Assembly: GCA_016844365.1 (NCBI GenBank)
Contig: JAENIT010000011.1
Span: forward strand, 1-23,005
DNA: 23,005 nt
Direction: 5' to 3'
Source: Dehalococcoidia bacterium
GTDB lineage: Bacteria; Chloroflexota; Dehalococcoidia; SHYD01; SHYC01
Positions 1 through 9,081 of this stretch are shown here, in pieces. The translations under genes and the position numbers were made by a program. Numbering within the stretch: the stretch's first letter is position 1; the number at the start of each line of letters is the position of its first letter. The notes under the pieces are model-generated. The model was not told the origin of the DNA, made no database searches, and saw only the letters and a list, made by a program, of their open reading frames with translations.

Positions 1-1
1 T

Positions 2-307
2 CTTCGAGGAGCGCCTTCCCCTCAAAAGCGAGGCGTATGCACTCAAGTCAAGACAGCCACTCCCAAGAAGCCCAACTCGGCGCTGCGGAAGATTGCTCGA
101 GTACGCTTGACTAACGGGATAGAGGTCACAGCATACATACCGGGAGAAGGCCATACCCTTCAAGAGCACTCGGTGGTGCTCATTCGCGGTGGAAGGGTTA
201 AAGACCTACCAGGAGTAAGGTATCACATCATAAGAGGGACCCTCGACACCGCTGGCGTAAGAGGACGTAAGCAGAGCAGAAGCAAGTACGGGGCTAAGCG
301 GGGTTAA
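2..307 (+). CDS. rpsL: 30S ribosomal protein S12 (5' end outside window)
   Basis: S12 sits at the decoding centre of the small subunit and helps check codon–anticodon pairing. The frame is open from the window edge and encodes 101 residues. The N-terminal 25–35 residues of a usual S12 are missing. The visible part holds the family signatures: KRGVCTQV, then [11 protein letters not shown] (with the lysines where streptomycin-resistance changes occur), then [20 protein letters not shown] (the second such loop, with the conserved Asp after Lys), ending [13 protein letters not shown]. Both loops carry the ordinary drug-sensitive lysines. One small oddity is GAPSPQKRG near the edge, which looks about two residues longer than the common G-x-PQKRG. 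It is the first gene of the str group and is followed by a 112-nt spacer before rpsG. Confidence 0.97.
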   Translation, partial: LRGAPSPQKRGVCTQVKTATPKKPNSALRKIARVRLTNGIEVTAYIPGEGHTLQEHSVVLIRGGRVKDLPGVRYHIIRGTLDTAGVRGRKQSRSKYGAKRG

Positions 308-332
308 AGGCTACTCTTATAGATCTCTCCCA

Positions 333-347
333 TCCGCCTCAGGCGGA
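333..347 (+). promoter_or_regulatory. Small perfect hairpin in the rpsL–rpsG spacer
   Basis: The bases tccgcc and ggcgga pair around a 3-nt loop (tca) within the 112-nt gap between rpsL and rpsG. No T-run follows, so it is unlikely to terminate transcription. In E. coli the rpsL–rpsG gap is the known binding site by which S7 represses its own operon. Whether this hairpin does that here is inference from position only. The rest of the gap shows no convincing promoter, and rpsG has only a weak, distant AAAGG upstream of its ATG. Confidence 0.3.
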
Positions 348-419
348 CCAGCCATCTACGTACACCAGCGGCCACTAGTAGAAACGGTCTTTTAACTTGT
401 AAAGGTAGAATATTTTGCT

Positions 420-890
420 ATGCCTAGAAGAGCCAAGGTAGCCAAACGTCCTGTTTCACCGGACCCTAAATACGGGAGCCTAACGGTTACCCGGATAGTA
501 AACAAGATAATGTTGAATGGCAAAAAGAGCGTTGCCGAGCGTATAGTGTATTCAGGGCTAGCGTTGATAGAAGAAAGGGCAAAGCGCAATCCTGTGGACA
601 TACTAGAGCAGGCTGTAAGGAATGCCACGCCGATTTTAGAGGTCAAGCCCCGCAGGGTCGGTGGAGCTACCTATCAGGTTCCCATTGAGATCCGTAGTGA
701 TCGCAGGGCGTCCCTAGCGGTGCGGTGGCTTATTAACGCCGCCCGTGCTAGGAGTGGCAGATCCATGGCCGAGAAGCTGGCGACTGAGGTGCTGGATGCA
801 TCCCAGAACCAAGGCGCAACCATAAAAAGGAGAGAGGATACCCATAGGATGGCGGAGGCGAATAAGGCCTTTGTACACTATCGATGGTAG
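420..890 (+). CDS. rpsG: 30S ribosomal protein S7
   Basis: S7 starts assembly of the small-subunit head by binding the 3' domain of 16S rRNA, and it contacts E-site tRNA. The 156-residue product has the usual bacterial length and no extension. Recognisable blocks are MPRRAKVAKR at the start, DPKYGS, the VNKIMLNGKKSVAERIVY helix region, KPRRVGGATYQVPIEI (the beta-hairpin that reaches the E site) and the end REDTHRMAEANKAFVHYRW. The ATG is clear from family alignment, although the nearest purine-rich stretch (AAAGG) lies rather far upstream. fusA follows after 14 nt, as in str operons generally. Confidence 0.98.
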   Translation: MPRRAKVAKRPVSPDPKYGSLTVTRIVNKIMLNGKKSVAERIVYSGLALIEERAKRNPVDILEQAVRNATPILEVKPRRVGGATYQVPIEIRSDRRASLAVRWLINAARARSGRSMAEKLATEVLDASQNQGATIKRREDTHRMAEANKAFVHYRW

Positions 891-904
891 TTCGGTAACT
901 AACT

Positions 905-2980
905 ATGCCAAGGCAGTACACTCTGGATAAAGTAAGAAACATAGGCATTATTGCTCATATTGATGCCGGTAAGACAACCGTAACTGAACGTGTCCTGTAT
1001 TACACCGGTCGCACCTACAAGATAGGTGAGGTCCACGAGGGCACAGCGGTTATGGACTGGATGGATCAAGAGCGGGAAAGAGGCATAACCATAACGGCTG
1101 CTGCCACCACCTGCGAGTGGTTAGACCATACAATTAACATCATCGATACGCCGGGCCATGTGGACTTCACCGCAGAAGTTGAGCGTAGCCTTCGAGTGCT
1201 GGATGGAGGGGTGGTAGTCTTCGACGCCGTAGCCGGGGTAGAACCTCAATCAGAGACGGTGTGGCGTCAAGCTGACCGCTACCGTGTACCCCGAATCTGC
1301 TTTATTAACAAGATGGACAGGGTAGGGGCCGACTTCTTTCGCTCGGTGGACAGTATAGCCGAGCGACTTACTTCTGTGCCCGTTCCAATCCAGCTTCCCA
1401 TAGGGTCAGAGAGTTCCTTTCAAGGATTAATAGACCTCGTAGAATTCAATGCGACAATCTTTTCCGGAGACAAGGACTCGACGCCAACAGTTGTGGAGGT
1501 GCCAGAGGCCTACCGGGGCCCCGCATCCCTCTACAGAGAGAAGCTAATTGAGCTACTTGCCGAGCATGACGAGGAGATAATGGCGGCCTATCTGGAGGAG
1601 CGAGAAGTGCCGATCTCCTCAATAAAAAGAGCCCTCCGCAAGGCTACGCTGGAGGTCAAGCTATTCCCTGTCCTGTGTGGCACCGCTCTCAGAAACAAAG
1701 GCGTCCAGCCTCTATTAGACGCTATTATAGAATATCTTCCATCCCCATTGGACATCCTCCCGGTTAAAGGCGAAGATCCCCGCTCTGGTAAGGAGCTAAC
1801 ACGCAGCCCAGATGACAGCCAACCCTTTACGGCCCTAGCCTTTAAAATAGTGGCCGATCCTTTTGTAGGACGCTTGGCTTACTTCCGGGTGTACTCAGGA
1901 AAAGCCAGCACTGGGCAAACCGTCTACAACGCCACCAGCGACAAGCGGGAGCGGATTGGACGTCTCCTGAGAATGCATGCCAATCATAGGGAGGATATAA
2001 CCGAGGTCTTCACGGGTGACATAGCCGCTGCCGTAGGGCTTAAGGAGACCTCTACCGGAGACACCCTGAGTCAACTCAATAGCCACATACTGCTGGAGAG
2101 AATAAGCTTCCCGGACCCCGTAATCTCTGTGTCGATAGAGCCCAACACCAAGGCCGATCAGGACCGCCTGGGTGAGACTCTGGCGAAACTCTCCGAGGAG
2201 GACCCGACATTCCAGACCCATTACGATGAGGAGACGGGACAGACCATAATCTCCGGGATGGGGGAACTCCACCTGGAAGTCATCGTAGACAGGATGATCC
2301 GAGAATTCAAGGTAGGGGCCAAGGTTGGCCGTCCGCAGGTGGCTTACAAAGAGACTGTAACCATGGCGGTACGATCCGAGGGCAGATTCATACGCCAAAG
2401 CGGAGGTCGAGGCCAGTATGGACACGTCTGGGTGGAGCTGGAGCCACAAACGGAGCGAGGATTAGGAGTAGAGTTCATAAACAAGATAGTTGGTGGATCT
2501 GTTCCCAGGGAATACTTCTCAGCGATTGAAGCAGGAGTTAGAGAGGCTCTGAAGAGCGGCGGCGCCTTCGGCTATCCTGTGGTGGACGTTAAGGTATCCC
2601 TTTTAGATGGGAGCTATCACGAAGTAGATTCATCAGAACTGGCCTTCAAGACCGCGGCTAGTATGGCGGTACGCAGCGCTATCACCAAGGCTAAACCGGT
2701 GCTTCTAGAGCCCATGATGAATCTGGAGATAGCCACTCCGGATGAGTTTCTGGGAGACATTATGGGGGACATTAATGCCCGTAGGGCCCAGATCACAGGC
2801 CTGGACCTCAGGGGAGGGCTCCAGATAATCAAGGCGATAATACCCCTGTCGGAGACCTTTGGCTATACTACGTCTATCCGCTCTCTAAGCCAGGGTAGGG
2901 CTACTCACTCCATGGAGTTTTACAGCTATCAAGAGGTGGCCGCGGGAATTGCGGCCAAGGCAGCCAAGCTAGGCGTTTAG
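905..2980 (+). CDS. fusA: Elongation factor G
   Basis: This is the GTPase that drives tRNA–mRNA translocation, and ribosome recycling together with RRF. At 691 residues it has the full family length. GTP-binding motifs are all intact: AHIDAGKT (residues 17–24), RGITIT in switch I (about 59–64), DTPGH (81–85) and NKMD (135–138). Later come domain II, then [10 protein letters not shown] in domain [13 protein letters not shown] in domain IV (the arm that enters the A site), and [10 protein letters not shown] in domain V. The start matches family N-termini ([20 protein letters not shown]), but there is no good Shine–Dalgarno in the 14-nt gap after rpsG, so translation may depend on coupling to rpsG. 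I see no lesion. It is the classical fusA rather than a fusA2-type paralogue, judging by operon position and motif set. Confidence 0.98.
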   Translation: MPRQYTLDKVRNIGIIAHIDAGKTTVTERVLYYTGRTYKIGEVHEGTAVMDWMDQERERGITITAAATTCEWLDHTINIIDTPGHVDFTAEVERSLRVLDGGVVVFDAVAGVEPQSETVWRQADRYRVPRICFINKMDRVGADFFRSVDSIAERLTSVPVPIQLPIGSESSFQGLIDLVEFNATIFSGDKDSTPTVVEVPEAYRGPASLYREKLIELLAEHDEEIMAAYLEEREVPISSIKRALRKATLEVKLFPVLCGTALRNKGVQPLLDAIIEYLPSPLDILPVKGEDPRSGKELTRSPDDSQPFTALAFKIVADPFVGRLAYFRVYSGKASTGQTVYNATSDKRERIGRLLRMHANHREDITEVFTGDIAAAVGLKETSTGDTLSQLNSHILLERISFPDPVISVSIEPNTKADQDRLGETLAKLSEEDPTFQTHYDEETGQTIISGMGELHLEVIVDRMIREFKVGAKVGRPQVAYKETVTMAVRSEGRFIRQSGGRGQYGHVWVELEPQTERGLGVEFINKIVGGSVPREYFSAIEAGVREALKSGGAFGYPVVDVKVSLLDGSYHEVDSSELAFKTAASMAVRSAITKAKPVLLEPMMNLEIATPDEFLGDIMGDINARRAQITGLDLRGGLQIIKAIIPLSETFGYTTSIRSLSQGRATHSMEFYSYQEVAAGIAAKAAKLGV

Positions 2981-3037
2981 GTACACCTATTTAACCTTGG
3001 ATCTGCCATTTAGAAATAATCAGTAAGGGAGTATGGA

Positions 3038-4237
3038 ATGGGACGAAGAACTTACGAAAGGACAAAACCCCACCTAAATGTTGGGACTATTGGTCACATC
3101 GATCACGGCAAGACCACCCTTACAGCAGCAATCACCAAAGTGCAGGCTCTCAAGGGTATGGCCTCCTATCGCGCCTTCGACTCCATAGATAACGCACCAG
3201 AGGAGAAGGCCAGGGGTATTACCATCGCCATAGCCCATATTGAGTATGAGACCGAAAAACGGCACTATGCCCATGTGGACTGCCCCGGGCACGCCGACTA
3301 CATAAAAAACATGATTACCGGCGCCGCCCAGATGGACGGGGCCATACTGGTGGTGGCGGCTGAGGATGGCCCCATGCCTCAGACCAGAGAGCACATTCTT
3401 CTGGCGAAGCAGGTGGAGGTGCCAGCTATGGTGGTCTTCTTGAACAAGGTGGACTTGAACCCCGACATGGAGCTTCTAGAGCTGGTGGAGATGGAGCTCA
3501 GGGAGCTCTTGACCAAGCAGGGGTTCCCGGGTGATGATATACCCATCATAAGAGGTAGCGCCAGAGCCGCTCTGATGAGTACATCGCAGGATATCAACGC
3601 CCCAGAGTACGAGTGCATTCACAAGCTTATGGAGGCTGTGGACAACTACATACCTCTGCCCGTACGGGAAAAGGATAAGCCATTCCTAATGCCTATTGAG
3701 GATGTATTCGGCATCAAGGGCAGGGGAACTGTCGTTACGGGGAGGGTTGAGCGTGGTGGTGTCAAGGTGGGAGAGGAAGTAGAGATAGTGGGTATCAAAG
3801 ACACCCGCAAGACGGTATGCACGGGCATTGAGATGTTCCATAAGAACATGGGCGAGGCCGAACCTGGAGATGCCATCGGGTGCCTATTAAGGGGTATTGA
3901 GCGGGATGATGTGGAGCGGGGGCAGGTATTAGCTAAGCCAGGAACATTACGACCACACACCAAGTATGAGGCGGAGGTGTACGTCCTCACCAGAGAGGAG
4001 GGCGGACGTCACACACCCTTCTTCCAGGGCTATCGGCCCCAGTTTTACATCCGCACCACTGATGTGACAGGAAATGTCACCCTGCCCGACGGTCTGGAGA
4101 TGGTCATGCCGGGAGATAATATCCGCATGAAAATAGATCTTATCCAACCTGTGGCGCTGGAGGAGGGTCTGCGTTTCGCCATTAGAGAGGGCGGTAGGAC
4201 CGTTGGCGCCGGGGTTATAACCTCGGTTCTTGAGTAA
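3038..4237 (+). CDS. tuf: Elongation factor Tu
   Basis: EF-Tu carries aminoacyl-tRNA to the ribosomal A site as a ternary complex with GTP. The product is 399 residues. Motifs: GHIDHGKT (19–26, with the catalytic-site histidine in DCPGHADY, 81–88), RGITI in switch I (59–63), and NKVD (136–139, where many bacteria have NKCD). Domains II and III follow with [16 protein letters not shown] and the C-terminal [12 protein letters not shown] good Shine–Dalgarno (AAGGGA, about 3025–3030) precedes the ATG. The 57-nt gap after fusA is one of the larger ones in the cluster, but I found no convincing promoter in it. rpsJ starts only 5 nt after the stop codon, so the str and S10 groups are joined here. 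Confidence 0.98.
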   Translation: MGRRTYERTKPHLNVGTIGHIDHGKTTLTAAITKVQALKGMASYRAFDSIDNAPEEKARGITIAIAHIEYETEKRHYAHVDCPGHADYIKNMITGAAQMDGAILVVAAEDGPMPQTREHILLAKQVEVPAMVVFLNKVDLNPDMELLELVEMELRELLTKQGFPGDDIPIIRGSARAALMSTSQDINAPEYECIHKLMEAVDNYIPLPVREKDKPFLMPIEDVFGIKGRGTVVTGRVERGGVKVGEEVEIVGIKDTRKTVCTGIEMFHKNMGEAEPGDAIGCLLRGIERDDVERGQVLAKPGTLRPHTKYEAEVYVLTREEGGRHTPFFQGYRPQFYIRTTDVTGNVTLPDGLEMVMPGDNIRMKIDLIQPVALEEGLRFAIREGGRTVGAGVITSVLE

Positions 4238-4242
4238 CTGAT

Positions 4243-4551
4243 ATGCCTACACAGAGTATTCGAATCAAACTGAAAGCCTTTGACCACAAGCTCATCGACC
4301 AATCTGCAGAGCAGATTGTTGAGACGGCGGAGCGTACCGGTGCAGTTGTGGCAGGCCCAATACCATTGCCCACTCATATTCGTAAGTTCTGCGTCATCCG
4401 TTCCCCTCACATCGACAAGGACTCGAGGGAGCAGTTTGAGATCCGCACTCACAAGCGTCTCATAGACATACTTGAACCCACGTCGCGGACGGTAGACGCC
4501 CTAATGCGTTTGAACTTGCCCTCCGGTGTGGATATAGAGATTAAACTATAG
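4243..4551 (+). CDS. rpsJ: 30S ribosomal protein S10
   Basis: S10 is a small-subunit head protein. In E. coli it also serves as NusE in transcription antitermination. The 102-residue product is of normal size and shows [14 protein letters not shown] at the N-terminus, the GPIPLPT and [19 protein letters not shown] central blocks, and [13 protein letters not shown] at the end. It follows tuf by 5 nt. There is therefore no room for the long S10 leader through which L4 controls this operon in enterobacteria. No strong Shine–Dalgarno is visible, which again points to coupling with the upstream gene. Confidence 0.98.
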   Translation: MPTQSIRIKLKAFDHKLIDQSAEQIVETAERTGAVVAGPIPLPTHIRKFCVIRSPHIDKDSREQFEIRTHKRLIDILEPTSRTVDALMRLNLPSGVDIEIKL

Positions 4552-4619
4552 GTTATTGCACACTTACAGAGCGTTCCATGGCGCTGTGCGGCTCTCGGAT
4601 AGAGGAGACAACTAGTTTT

Positions 4620-5243
4620 ATGGATGGTCTTATAGGTAAGAAGGTGGGGATGAGCCACCTATTTCTTGAGAACGGCACCATATCGCCGGTGACGGTTATA
4701 GAGGCCGGCCCCTGTACCGTAACCCAGATTAAGTCGGTAGACAATGATGGTTACAACTCAGTACAGTTGGGGTTCGGACATGCTAAAAAACTGACCTCGC
4801 CGCAACGGGGTCACTTGAAGGGACTGGGGCAGTTCCGTCGTCTCAGGGAGTTCAAGGTGGCGGATATTGATACTTACACTGTAGGCCAGACCGTGGACCT
4901 GAGTATGTTTAGTGAGGGCGATTACGTCGATGTGGTAGGCACATCCAAAGGGAAGGGTTTCGCCGGTGGTGTGAAGCGCCATGGTTTCGCAGGCGGACCT
5001 AAAACCCACGGGCAATCAGACCGACACCGAGCTCCTGGCTCCATCGGCGCAACAACTACTCCAGGACGGGTTCTCAAGGGAATTCGGATGGCGGGCCATA
5101 TGGGAGATCGTAGGACCACAGTGCAAAACCTAAAAGTGGTGCGGGTAGACTCAGAGAAGAACCTGCTCTTGCTCAAAGGGGCCGTCCCGGGATCTAGAAA
5201 TGGCCTGCTACTAATTAGCAAGGCTGTGAAAAAAGGGTTATAA
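4620..5243 (+). CDS. rplC: 50S ribosomal protein L3
   Basis: L3 is an early-assembly protein whose extended loop reaches the peptidyl-transferase centre. I place the start at the ATG at 4620, giving 207 residues. It fits the family (M-x-GLIGKKVGMSHLF) and has AGAGGAG about 12 nt upstream. An in-frame ATG 42 nt earlier would add 14 residues (MALCGSRIEETTSF) that do not look like L3. Typical blocks are GYNSVQLGFG, VVGTSKGKGFAGGVKRHGF, the GPKTHGQSDRHRAPGSIGA central loop (with the glutamine that is methylated in many bacteria), and GHMGDRRTTVQNLKVVRVD. rplD follows 6 nt later. Confidence 0.97.
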   Translation: MDGLIGKKVGMSHLFLENGTISPVTVIEAGPCTVTQIKSVDNDGYNSVQLGFGHAKKLTSPQRGHLKGLGQFRRLREFKVADIDTYTVGQTVDLSMFSEGDYVDVVGTSKGKGFAGGVKRHGFAGGPKTHGQSDRHRAPGSIGATTTPGRVLKGIRMAGHMGDRRTTVQNLKVVRVDSEKNLLLLKGAVPGSRNGLLLISKAVKKGL

Positions 5244-5249
5244 AAGGTT

Positions 5250-5903
5250 ATGAATTTACCGCTCTACAATACTGAGGGCAAAATAATTGATACAATCCAG
5301 GTGCGGGACGACATCTTCGGAATCACACCGCACAAAGCTGTGCTTCACCAGGCTGTTGTCCGACAGCTAGCCAACGCCCGTCAGGGCAACGCCAGCACCA
5401 AAACCAGAGGAATGGTAGCAGGAAGCACAATCAAGCTTTTCCGACAGAAGGGCACGGGCCGCGCTAGGCAGGGAGGCGTTCGCGCACCCCATAGACGAGG
5501 CGGGGGTATAGTATTTGGCCCGCACCCTCGGAGCTATCGACAGGCCATGCCTAAAAAAATGCGTCGGCTGGCCATTAGGTCCGCCCTATCCAGCAAGGTA
5601 GCCGAGGAGAACCTAATTGTGCTCCAGGATCTAGAGATGGAGAGTCCATCTACTAAAGAGATGCTCAGGATTCTGGGGGCCCTAGGAATAAAATCGACGG
5701 CTCTGATAATAACGGGAAAGAGTCATCAAAACATTGTGCTATCGGCCAGAAACATTGCTGGGATAAGGACACTACCCGCTCTGGTCATCAACACAGTAGA
5801 GATCATCAATCCTAGAAAACTGATTATGACCCTTGAGGCAGTACGCGTAGTAGAGAATATGTGGGGAGTCGGTGAAATAGCAGCGCCGCTCGAGGATAGC
5901 TAA
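5250..5903 (+). CDS. rplD: 50S ribosomal protein L4
   Basis: L4 lines the nascent-peptide exit tunnel. The 217-residue product has the expected globular N- and C-terminal parts around the long tunnel loop. That loop is visible as STKTRGMVAGSTIKLFRQKGTGRARQGG followed by RAPHRRGGGIVFGPHPRSY. After it come KKMRRLAIRSALSSK and LLIITGK-type strands. In some bacteria L4 also represses its operon through an S10 leader, but no such leader is present here. AAAAGG lies just upstream of the ATG. The gene lies between rplC and rplW with short gaps. Confidence 0.98.
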   Translation: MNLPLYNTEGKIIDTIQVRDDIFGITPHKAVLHQAVVRQLANARQGNASTKTRGMVAGSTIKLFRQKGTGRARQGGVRAPHRRGGGIVFGPHPRSYRQAMPKKMRRLAIRSALSSKVAEENLIVLQDLEMESPSTKEMLRILGALGIKSTALIITGKSHQNIVLSARNIAGIRTLPALVINTVEIINPRKLIMTLEAVRVVENMWGVGEIAAPLEDS

Positions 5904-5914
5904 GGCAGGACGAT

Positions 5915-6199
5915 ATGCAGATTCTCACAGTTCTGAGGCGGCCCATCATAACGGAAAAGAGCACCTTTCTTCAGGCACAGAGCAAGTATACCTTTGAAGT
6001 GGCCGTGGATGCCAACAAGCCTCAGATTAAAGAGGCAGTGGAAAAGGCTTTCAATGTGAAAGTGGATACAGTAAACACCATGATGGTGATGGGAAAATTT
6101 AGAAAGATTGGCCGAAACACCGGTAAAGCCAGGGACTGGAAAAAGGCCATAGTAACCCTGAAGCCTGGGCACAAGATCGAATTCTTCGAGGGTGTGTAA
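5915..6199 (+). CDS. rplW: 50S ribosomal protein L23
   Basis: L23 sits at the mouth of the exit tunnel and is the docking point for trigger factor and signal recognition particle. The 94-residue product is of usual size. It shows the N-terminal RRPIITEKS motif, KYTFEVAVDANKPQIKEAVEKAFNVKV in the core, and the basic tunnel-side loop with GKARDWKKAIVTLKPG. The trigger-factor contact glutamate position typically lies in the VDxxANK region, but I did not try to assign it. A GCAGGA stretch lies just upstream of the ATG. rplB follows after 12 nt. Confidence 0.97.
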   Translation: MQILTVLRRPIITEKSTFLQAQSKYTFEVAVDANKPQIKEAVEKAFNVKVDTVNTMMVMGKFRKIGRNTGKARDWKKAIVTLKPGHKIEFFEGV

Positions 6200-6211
6200 A
6201 GAGAACGTACT

Positions 6212-6961
6212 ATGCCATTAAGAAGCTTTAAACCCACATCACCCGGCGTGCGGGGAATGAGTGTCCCCACCTTTGAGGAAATAACCAAGACTACGCCGGA
6301 AAAGTCGCTGTTGGTCACCCTAAAGAAGAATGCGGGGCGGAACTTCAGGGGTAAGATAACGGTGCGCCATCGAGGAGGTGGGCACAAACGGAAGCTTCGG
6401 ATAATAGATTTCAAGCGGGATAAGACAGACATTCCCGGTGTCGTTCATTCCATTGAGTACGATCCCAACCGTTCGGCAAGAATATCGCTCATCAACTACG
6501 TGGATGGTGAGAAGCGCTACATCCTGTGGCCATCGGGGCTTAAAGTTGGTGACAAAATCCTTGCCGGCCCAGAGGCGGACATCAAAGTTGGCAACTCCCT
6601 GCCAATGAAGAACATCCCTACGGGGACACAGATCCACAACATCGAGTTGACCATAGGCAAGGGTGGGCAGATAGTACGGAGTGCAGGGACATTTGCCCAA
6701 CTAATAGCAAAGGAAGGGGACTACGCCCTACTCCGGTTGCCATCTGGGGAGATGCACAAGGTTCACTCTACCTGTAGGGCCACTATTGGGCAAGTGGGCA
6801 ACCTGGACCACTCTAACATCAAGCTAGGAAAGTCAGGAGCCAAACGACACTTGGGGATTCGCCCTACCGTCAGGGGATCTGCCATGAACCCAAGAGACCA
6901 TCCCCACGGCGGTGGCGAGGGCAAGGCTCCTATAGGAATGCCGACTAGGCGGAGGAGATAG
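6212..6961 (+). CDS. rplB: 50S ribosomal protein L2, shortened C-terminus
   Basis: L2 supports subunit joining and the peptidyl-transferase centre. The 249-residue product matches L2 throughout: [45 protein letters not shown], [22 protein letters not shown] and [21 protein letters not shown] (the conserved His/Gly loop at 230–237). It then ends at once with [12 protein letters not shown] and a stop. Usual bacterial L2 is about 275 residues and continues with a PWGKPTLGxKTR block and a basic end such as FIVRRR. The 3 nt between this stop and rpsS leave no room for the missing block in any frame, so this is a deletion rather than a simple frameshift. The catalytically discussed histidine loop is intact. 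Confidence 0.95.
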   Translation: MPLRSFKPTSPGVRGMSVPTFEEITKTTPEKSLLVTLKKNAGRNFRGKITVRHRGGGHKRKLRIIDFKRDKTDIPGVVHSIEYDPNRSARISLINYVDGEKRYILWPSGLKVGDKILAGPEADIKVGNSLPMKNIPTGTQIHNIELTIGKGGQIVRSAGTFAQLIAKEGDYALLRLPSGEMHKVHSTCRATIGQVGNLDHSNIKLGKSGAKRHLGIRPTVRGSAMNPRDHPHGGGEGKAPIGMPTRRRR

Positions 6962-6964
6962 AGC

Positions 6965-7258
6965 ATGTCTCGGTCCATTAAAAAGGGGCCATATGTAGAC
7001 GTCAAGCTCATGAAAAAAATAACCGCCATGAACCAGAAGGGCGATAAGGCGGTGATACGGACATGGGCCAGAGCGTGTATTGTGATGCCTGAGATGGTTG
7101 GTCACACTTTAGCCATCCACGACGGCAGGCGCCATGTGCCCGTCTTCATGACAGAGAACATGGTAGGGCACAAACTCGGAGAGTTCGCCCTGACCAGAAC
7201 CTTTAGGGGACACACCAGCCGTTCCGAGCGAGCCCGAGCCCAACAGGGGAGACGCTAA
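6965..7258 (+). CDS. rpsS: 30S ribosomal protein S19
   Basis: S19 lies in the head of the small subunit, pairs with S13 and contacts A-site tRNA. The 97-residue product has [11 protein letters not shown] at the start, [45 protein letters not shown] in the core and [18 protein letters not shown] near the end, closing with a short basic tail. GGAGGAGA at the end of rplB provides a strong Shine–Dalgarno about 6 nt before the ATG. The start follows the rplB stop by only 3 nt. Confidence 0.98.
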   Translation: MSRSIKKGPYVDVKLMKKITAMNQKGDKAVIRTWARACIVMPEMVGHTLAIHDGRRHVPVFMTENMVGHKLGEFALTRTFRGHTSRSERARAQQGRR

Positions 7259-7268
7259 CACAGCCATT

Positions 7269-7604
7269 ATGGAAGTTTCAGCAACGGCAAAACAAATAGG
7301 CCACCCAGCGAGTAAAGTCCGACTCATTCTAGGGTTAGTGAAGGGGAAGAGGGTTAATGAAGCCCTGTTAATCCTCCGATATGAAATCTCCCCCATTGCC
7401 CGTCGGGTGGCCAAGGTGGTTAAGTCTGCTGCCGCTAATGCGGAGAATAACTACCAGATGCTACCCGCCGCCCTAAAGGTAGTGAATGCCTACGCTAACG
7501 AGGGCGCAACACTTAAGCGTATTCGCTCTAGGTCTAGAGGGCGAGTAGGCAGGATCAATAAGCGTTCCAGCCATATAACCATAGTAGTAGAAGAGGAGTC
7601 ATAG
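7269..7604 (+). CDS. rplV: 50S ribosomal protein L22
   Basis: L22 touches every domain of 23S rRNA, and its beta-hairpin narrows the exit tunnel beside L4. The 111-residue product has the family layout: an N-terminal PASKVRLILGLVKGKRVNEAL helix region, KSAAANAENNYQM, the tunnel hairpin around NEGATLKRIRSRSRGRVGRINKRSSHITIVV, and a short acidic end. Length is normal. Its TAG stop is followed directly, with no spacer, by the GTG start of rpsC. The AAGAGGAG near its 3' end is the likely ribosome-binding site for rpsC. Confidence 0.97.
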   Translation: MEVSATAKQIGHPASKVRLILGLVKGKRVNEALLILRYEISPIARRVAKVVKSAAANAENNYQMLPAALKVVNAYANEGATLKRIRSRSRGRVGRINKRSSHITIVVEEES

Positions 7605-8357
7605 GTGGGCCAGAAGGTACATCCTATAGCCTTTCGTATTGGGGTAATAAAGACCTGGCAGTCCAAATGGTACGCGGACAAGGATTACACCAAGCTTGTC
7701 CAGGAAGACCGGGTTATCAGAGAGCTCATCTACAAACGCTTCCCCGATGCTGGCGTCTCGCGAATTGAGTTCGAGCGGGCCGCTAACCAAGTGACCGCTA
7801 CAATCCACGCGGCTCGACCTGGCATTGTCATTGGACGGAGCGGCCAACGTGTAGACGAGCTGAGAGTAGCCATAGAGAAGTTGAGCGGCAAGAGGGTTCG
7901 GATAAACATCCAGGAGATTCGAATCCCAGAACTGGACGCCAAGCTGGTGGCCAGAAACATCGCTGAGCAAATCCAACGGAGAGTAGCTCACCGTAGAGCC
8001 ATGAGGCAAGCGGTAATCAGGACCATGCAGCGAGGAGCCCTGGGGATAAAAGTGCTCTGCGCGGGCCGCTTAGGTGGCTCAGAGATGTCCCGGAGAGACA
8101 AAGATCGGGATGGTAGAGTACCTCTCCATACATTGAGGGCGGATATAGATTATGGCCTGGCTGAGGCCCACACTACATTGGGACGCATTGGCGTCAAAGT
8201 GTGGATTTACAAAGGCGACATCCTTCCAGAGCGCAAGAGCGAACTTGCTCAGCTTAGCTCTGCTCCGGGGAGGGAAGAAGTTGAGGAAGTGGAACTCAAG
8301 ATGGAGACGCCAGGAAGCGGGGAGAACGCTCCTGAGACGGATCAAGAGGCTACGTAA
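7605..8357 (+). CDS. rpsC: 30S ribosomal protein S3, with acidic C-terminal tail
   Basis: S3 forms part of the mRNA entry tunnel and its helicase activity. The GTG start directly follows the rplV stop, preceded by AAGAGGAG at about 7591–7598. The 250-residue product opens [13 protein letters not shown], has the KH domain with the GRSGQR loop ([14 protein letters not shown]), then [21 protein letters not shown], the [21 protein letters not shown] block and the [10 protein letters not shown] signature. After the core (about residue 212) there is a roughly 39-residue tail rich in Glu, ending [12 protein letters not shown]. Variable C-terminal tails are known in S3. rplP starts inside the stop codon (TAATG). 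Confidence 0.97.
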   Translation: MGQKVHPIAFRIGVIKTWQSKWYADKDYTKLVQEDRVIRELIYKRFPDAGVSRIEFERAANQVTATIHAARPGIVIGRSGQRVDELRVAIEKLSGKRVRINIQEIRIPELDAKLVARNIAEQIQRRVAHRRAMRQAVIRTMQRGALGIKVLCAGRLGGSEMSRRDKDRDGRVPLHTLRADIDYGLAEAHTTLGRIGVKVWIYKGDILPERKSELAQLSSAPGREEVEEVELKMETPGSGENAPETDQEAT

Positions 8358-8848
8358 TGCTTCAGCCTAGTCGGACAAAATATCGGAAAGTCCACAGAGG
8401 AAGAAGAAAGGGCCAGGCCAACAGCGGCAACACCATAGCTTTTGGCGAGTTCGGGTTACAGGCTCTTGGTGTGGCATGGATCACCAGCCGGCAGATAGAG
8501 GCAGCACGGCGAGCCATAACTCACCACGTTCGTAGAGGTGGGAAGGTCTGGATCAGGATATTCCCGGACAGACCGGTAACGTCTAAGCCAGCGGAAACTA
8601 GAATGGGCAGCGGCAAAGGCGCTCCGGATCACTGGGTGGCAGTGGTAAAACCAGGTAGGATCATATTCGAGATCGCTGGTGTTCCAGAAGAGGTGGCTAA
8701 AGAGGCTATGCACCTGGCTGCCGCTAAACTCCCTATAGGCGCCAGGTTTCTTACCAGAGAGGGTACCCTTGTTGCTCCTACAGCCCGCGCCTCTGCTGCG
8801 GAGCATGAAGAGATGGCTATTTCTACAAAGCAGGCTGTAGATTTATGA
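8357..8848 (+). CDS. rplP: 50S ribosomal protein L16
   Basis: L16 orders the A-site region of the large subunit and is a late assembly protein. The ATG overlaps the rpsC stop by one base. The product starts [19 protein letters not shown] and carries [61 protein letters not shown] (the rRNA-binding loop with the conserved arginine/lysine-rich stretch), and [15 protein letters not shown]. At 163 residues it is roughly 20 longer than the usual 137–144. The excess is a C-terminal tail after the [12 protein letters not shown] region with no recognised motif. It overlaps rpmC by 4 nt (ATGA). Confidence 0.97.
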   Translation: MLQPSRTKYRKVHRGRRKGQANSGNTIAFGEFGLQALGVAWITSRQIEAARRAITHHVRRGGKVWIRIFPDRPVTSKPAETRMGSGKGAPDHWVAVVKPGRIIFEIAGVPEEVAKEAMHLAAAKLPIGARFLTREGTLVAPTARASAAEHEEMAISTKQAVDL

Positions 8849-9081
8849 GTAAGGCTTCTGAGTTTAGAGACTTGGCAGACGTAGAGTTGAAAGAGCGTCT
8901 TGATGCCTCCTATAAAGAGCTTTTCAGCCTAAGGTTTAGACTGGCCACTCAGCAGTTGGCCAACCACAGAGAGCTTCCCAAAGTCAGGAGAGGGATAGCC
9001 AGGATAAAGACCGTTATGAGAGAAAGGGAGTTCCTTCGAGAGATGGTAGAGTCCCTGGAGAGTGAGGGGCATGATGGTTAA
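8845..9081 (+). CDS. rpmC: 50S ribosomal protein L29
   Basis: L29 is a small two-helix protein beside L23 at the tunnel exit. The 78-residue product has the expected pattern: a first helix with [35 protein letters not shown], a turn with [24 protein letters not shown], and a short end. The ATG overlaps the rplP stop as ATGA. The 3' end overlaps the start of rpsQ by about 11 nt. Confidence 0.96.
   Translation: MSKASEFRDLADVELKERLDASYKELFSLRFRLATQQLANHRELPKVRRGIARIKTVMREREFLREMVESLESEGHDG

Noticed and set aside
2981..3037. Possible promoter in the fusA–tuf gap (TTGGAT near 2997)
   Set aside because: No acceptable -10 hexamer lies 16–18 nt downstream.
4578..4619. Longer L3 starting at an upstream ATG
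   Set aside because: The added 14 residues do not resemble L3, and the later ATG has the better ribosome-binding site.
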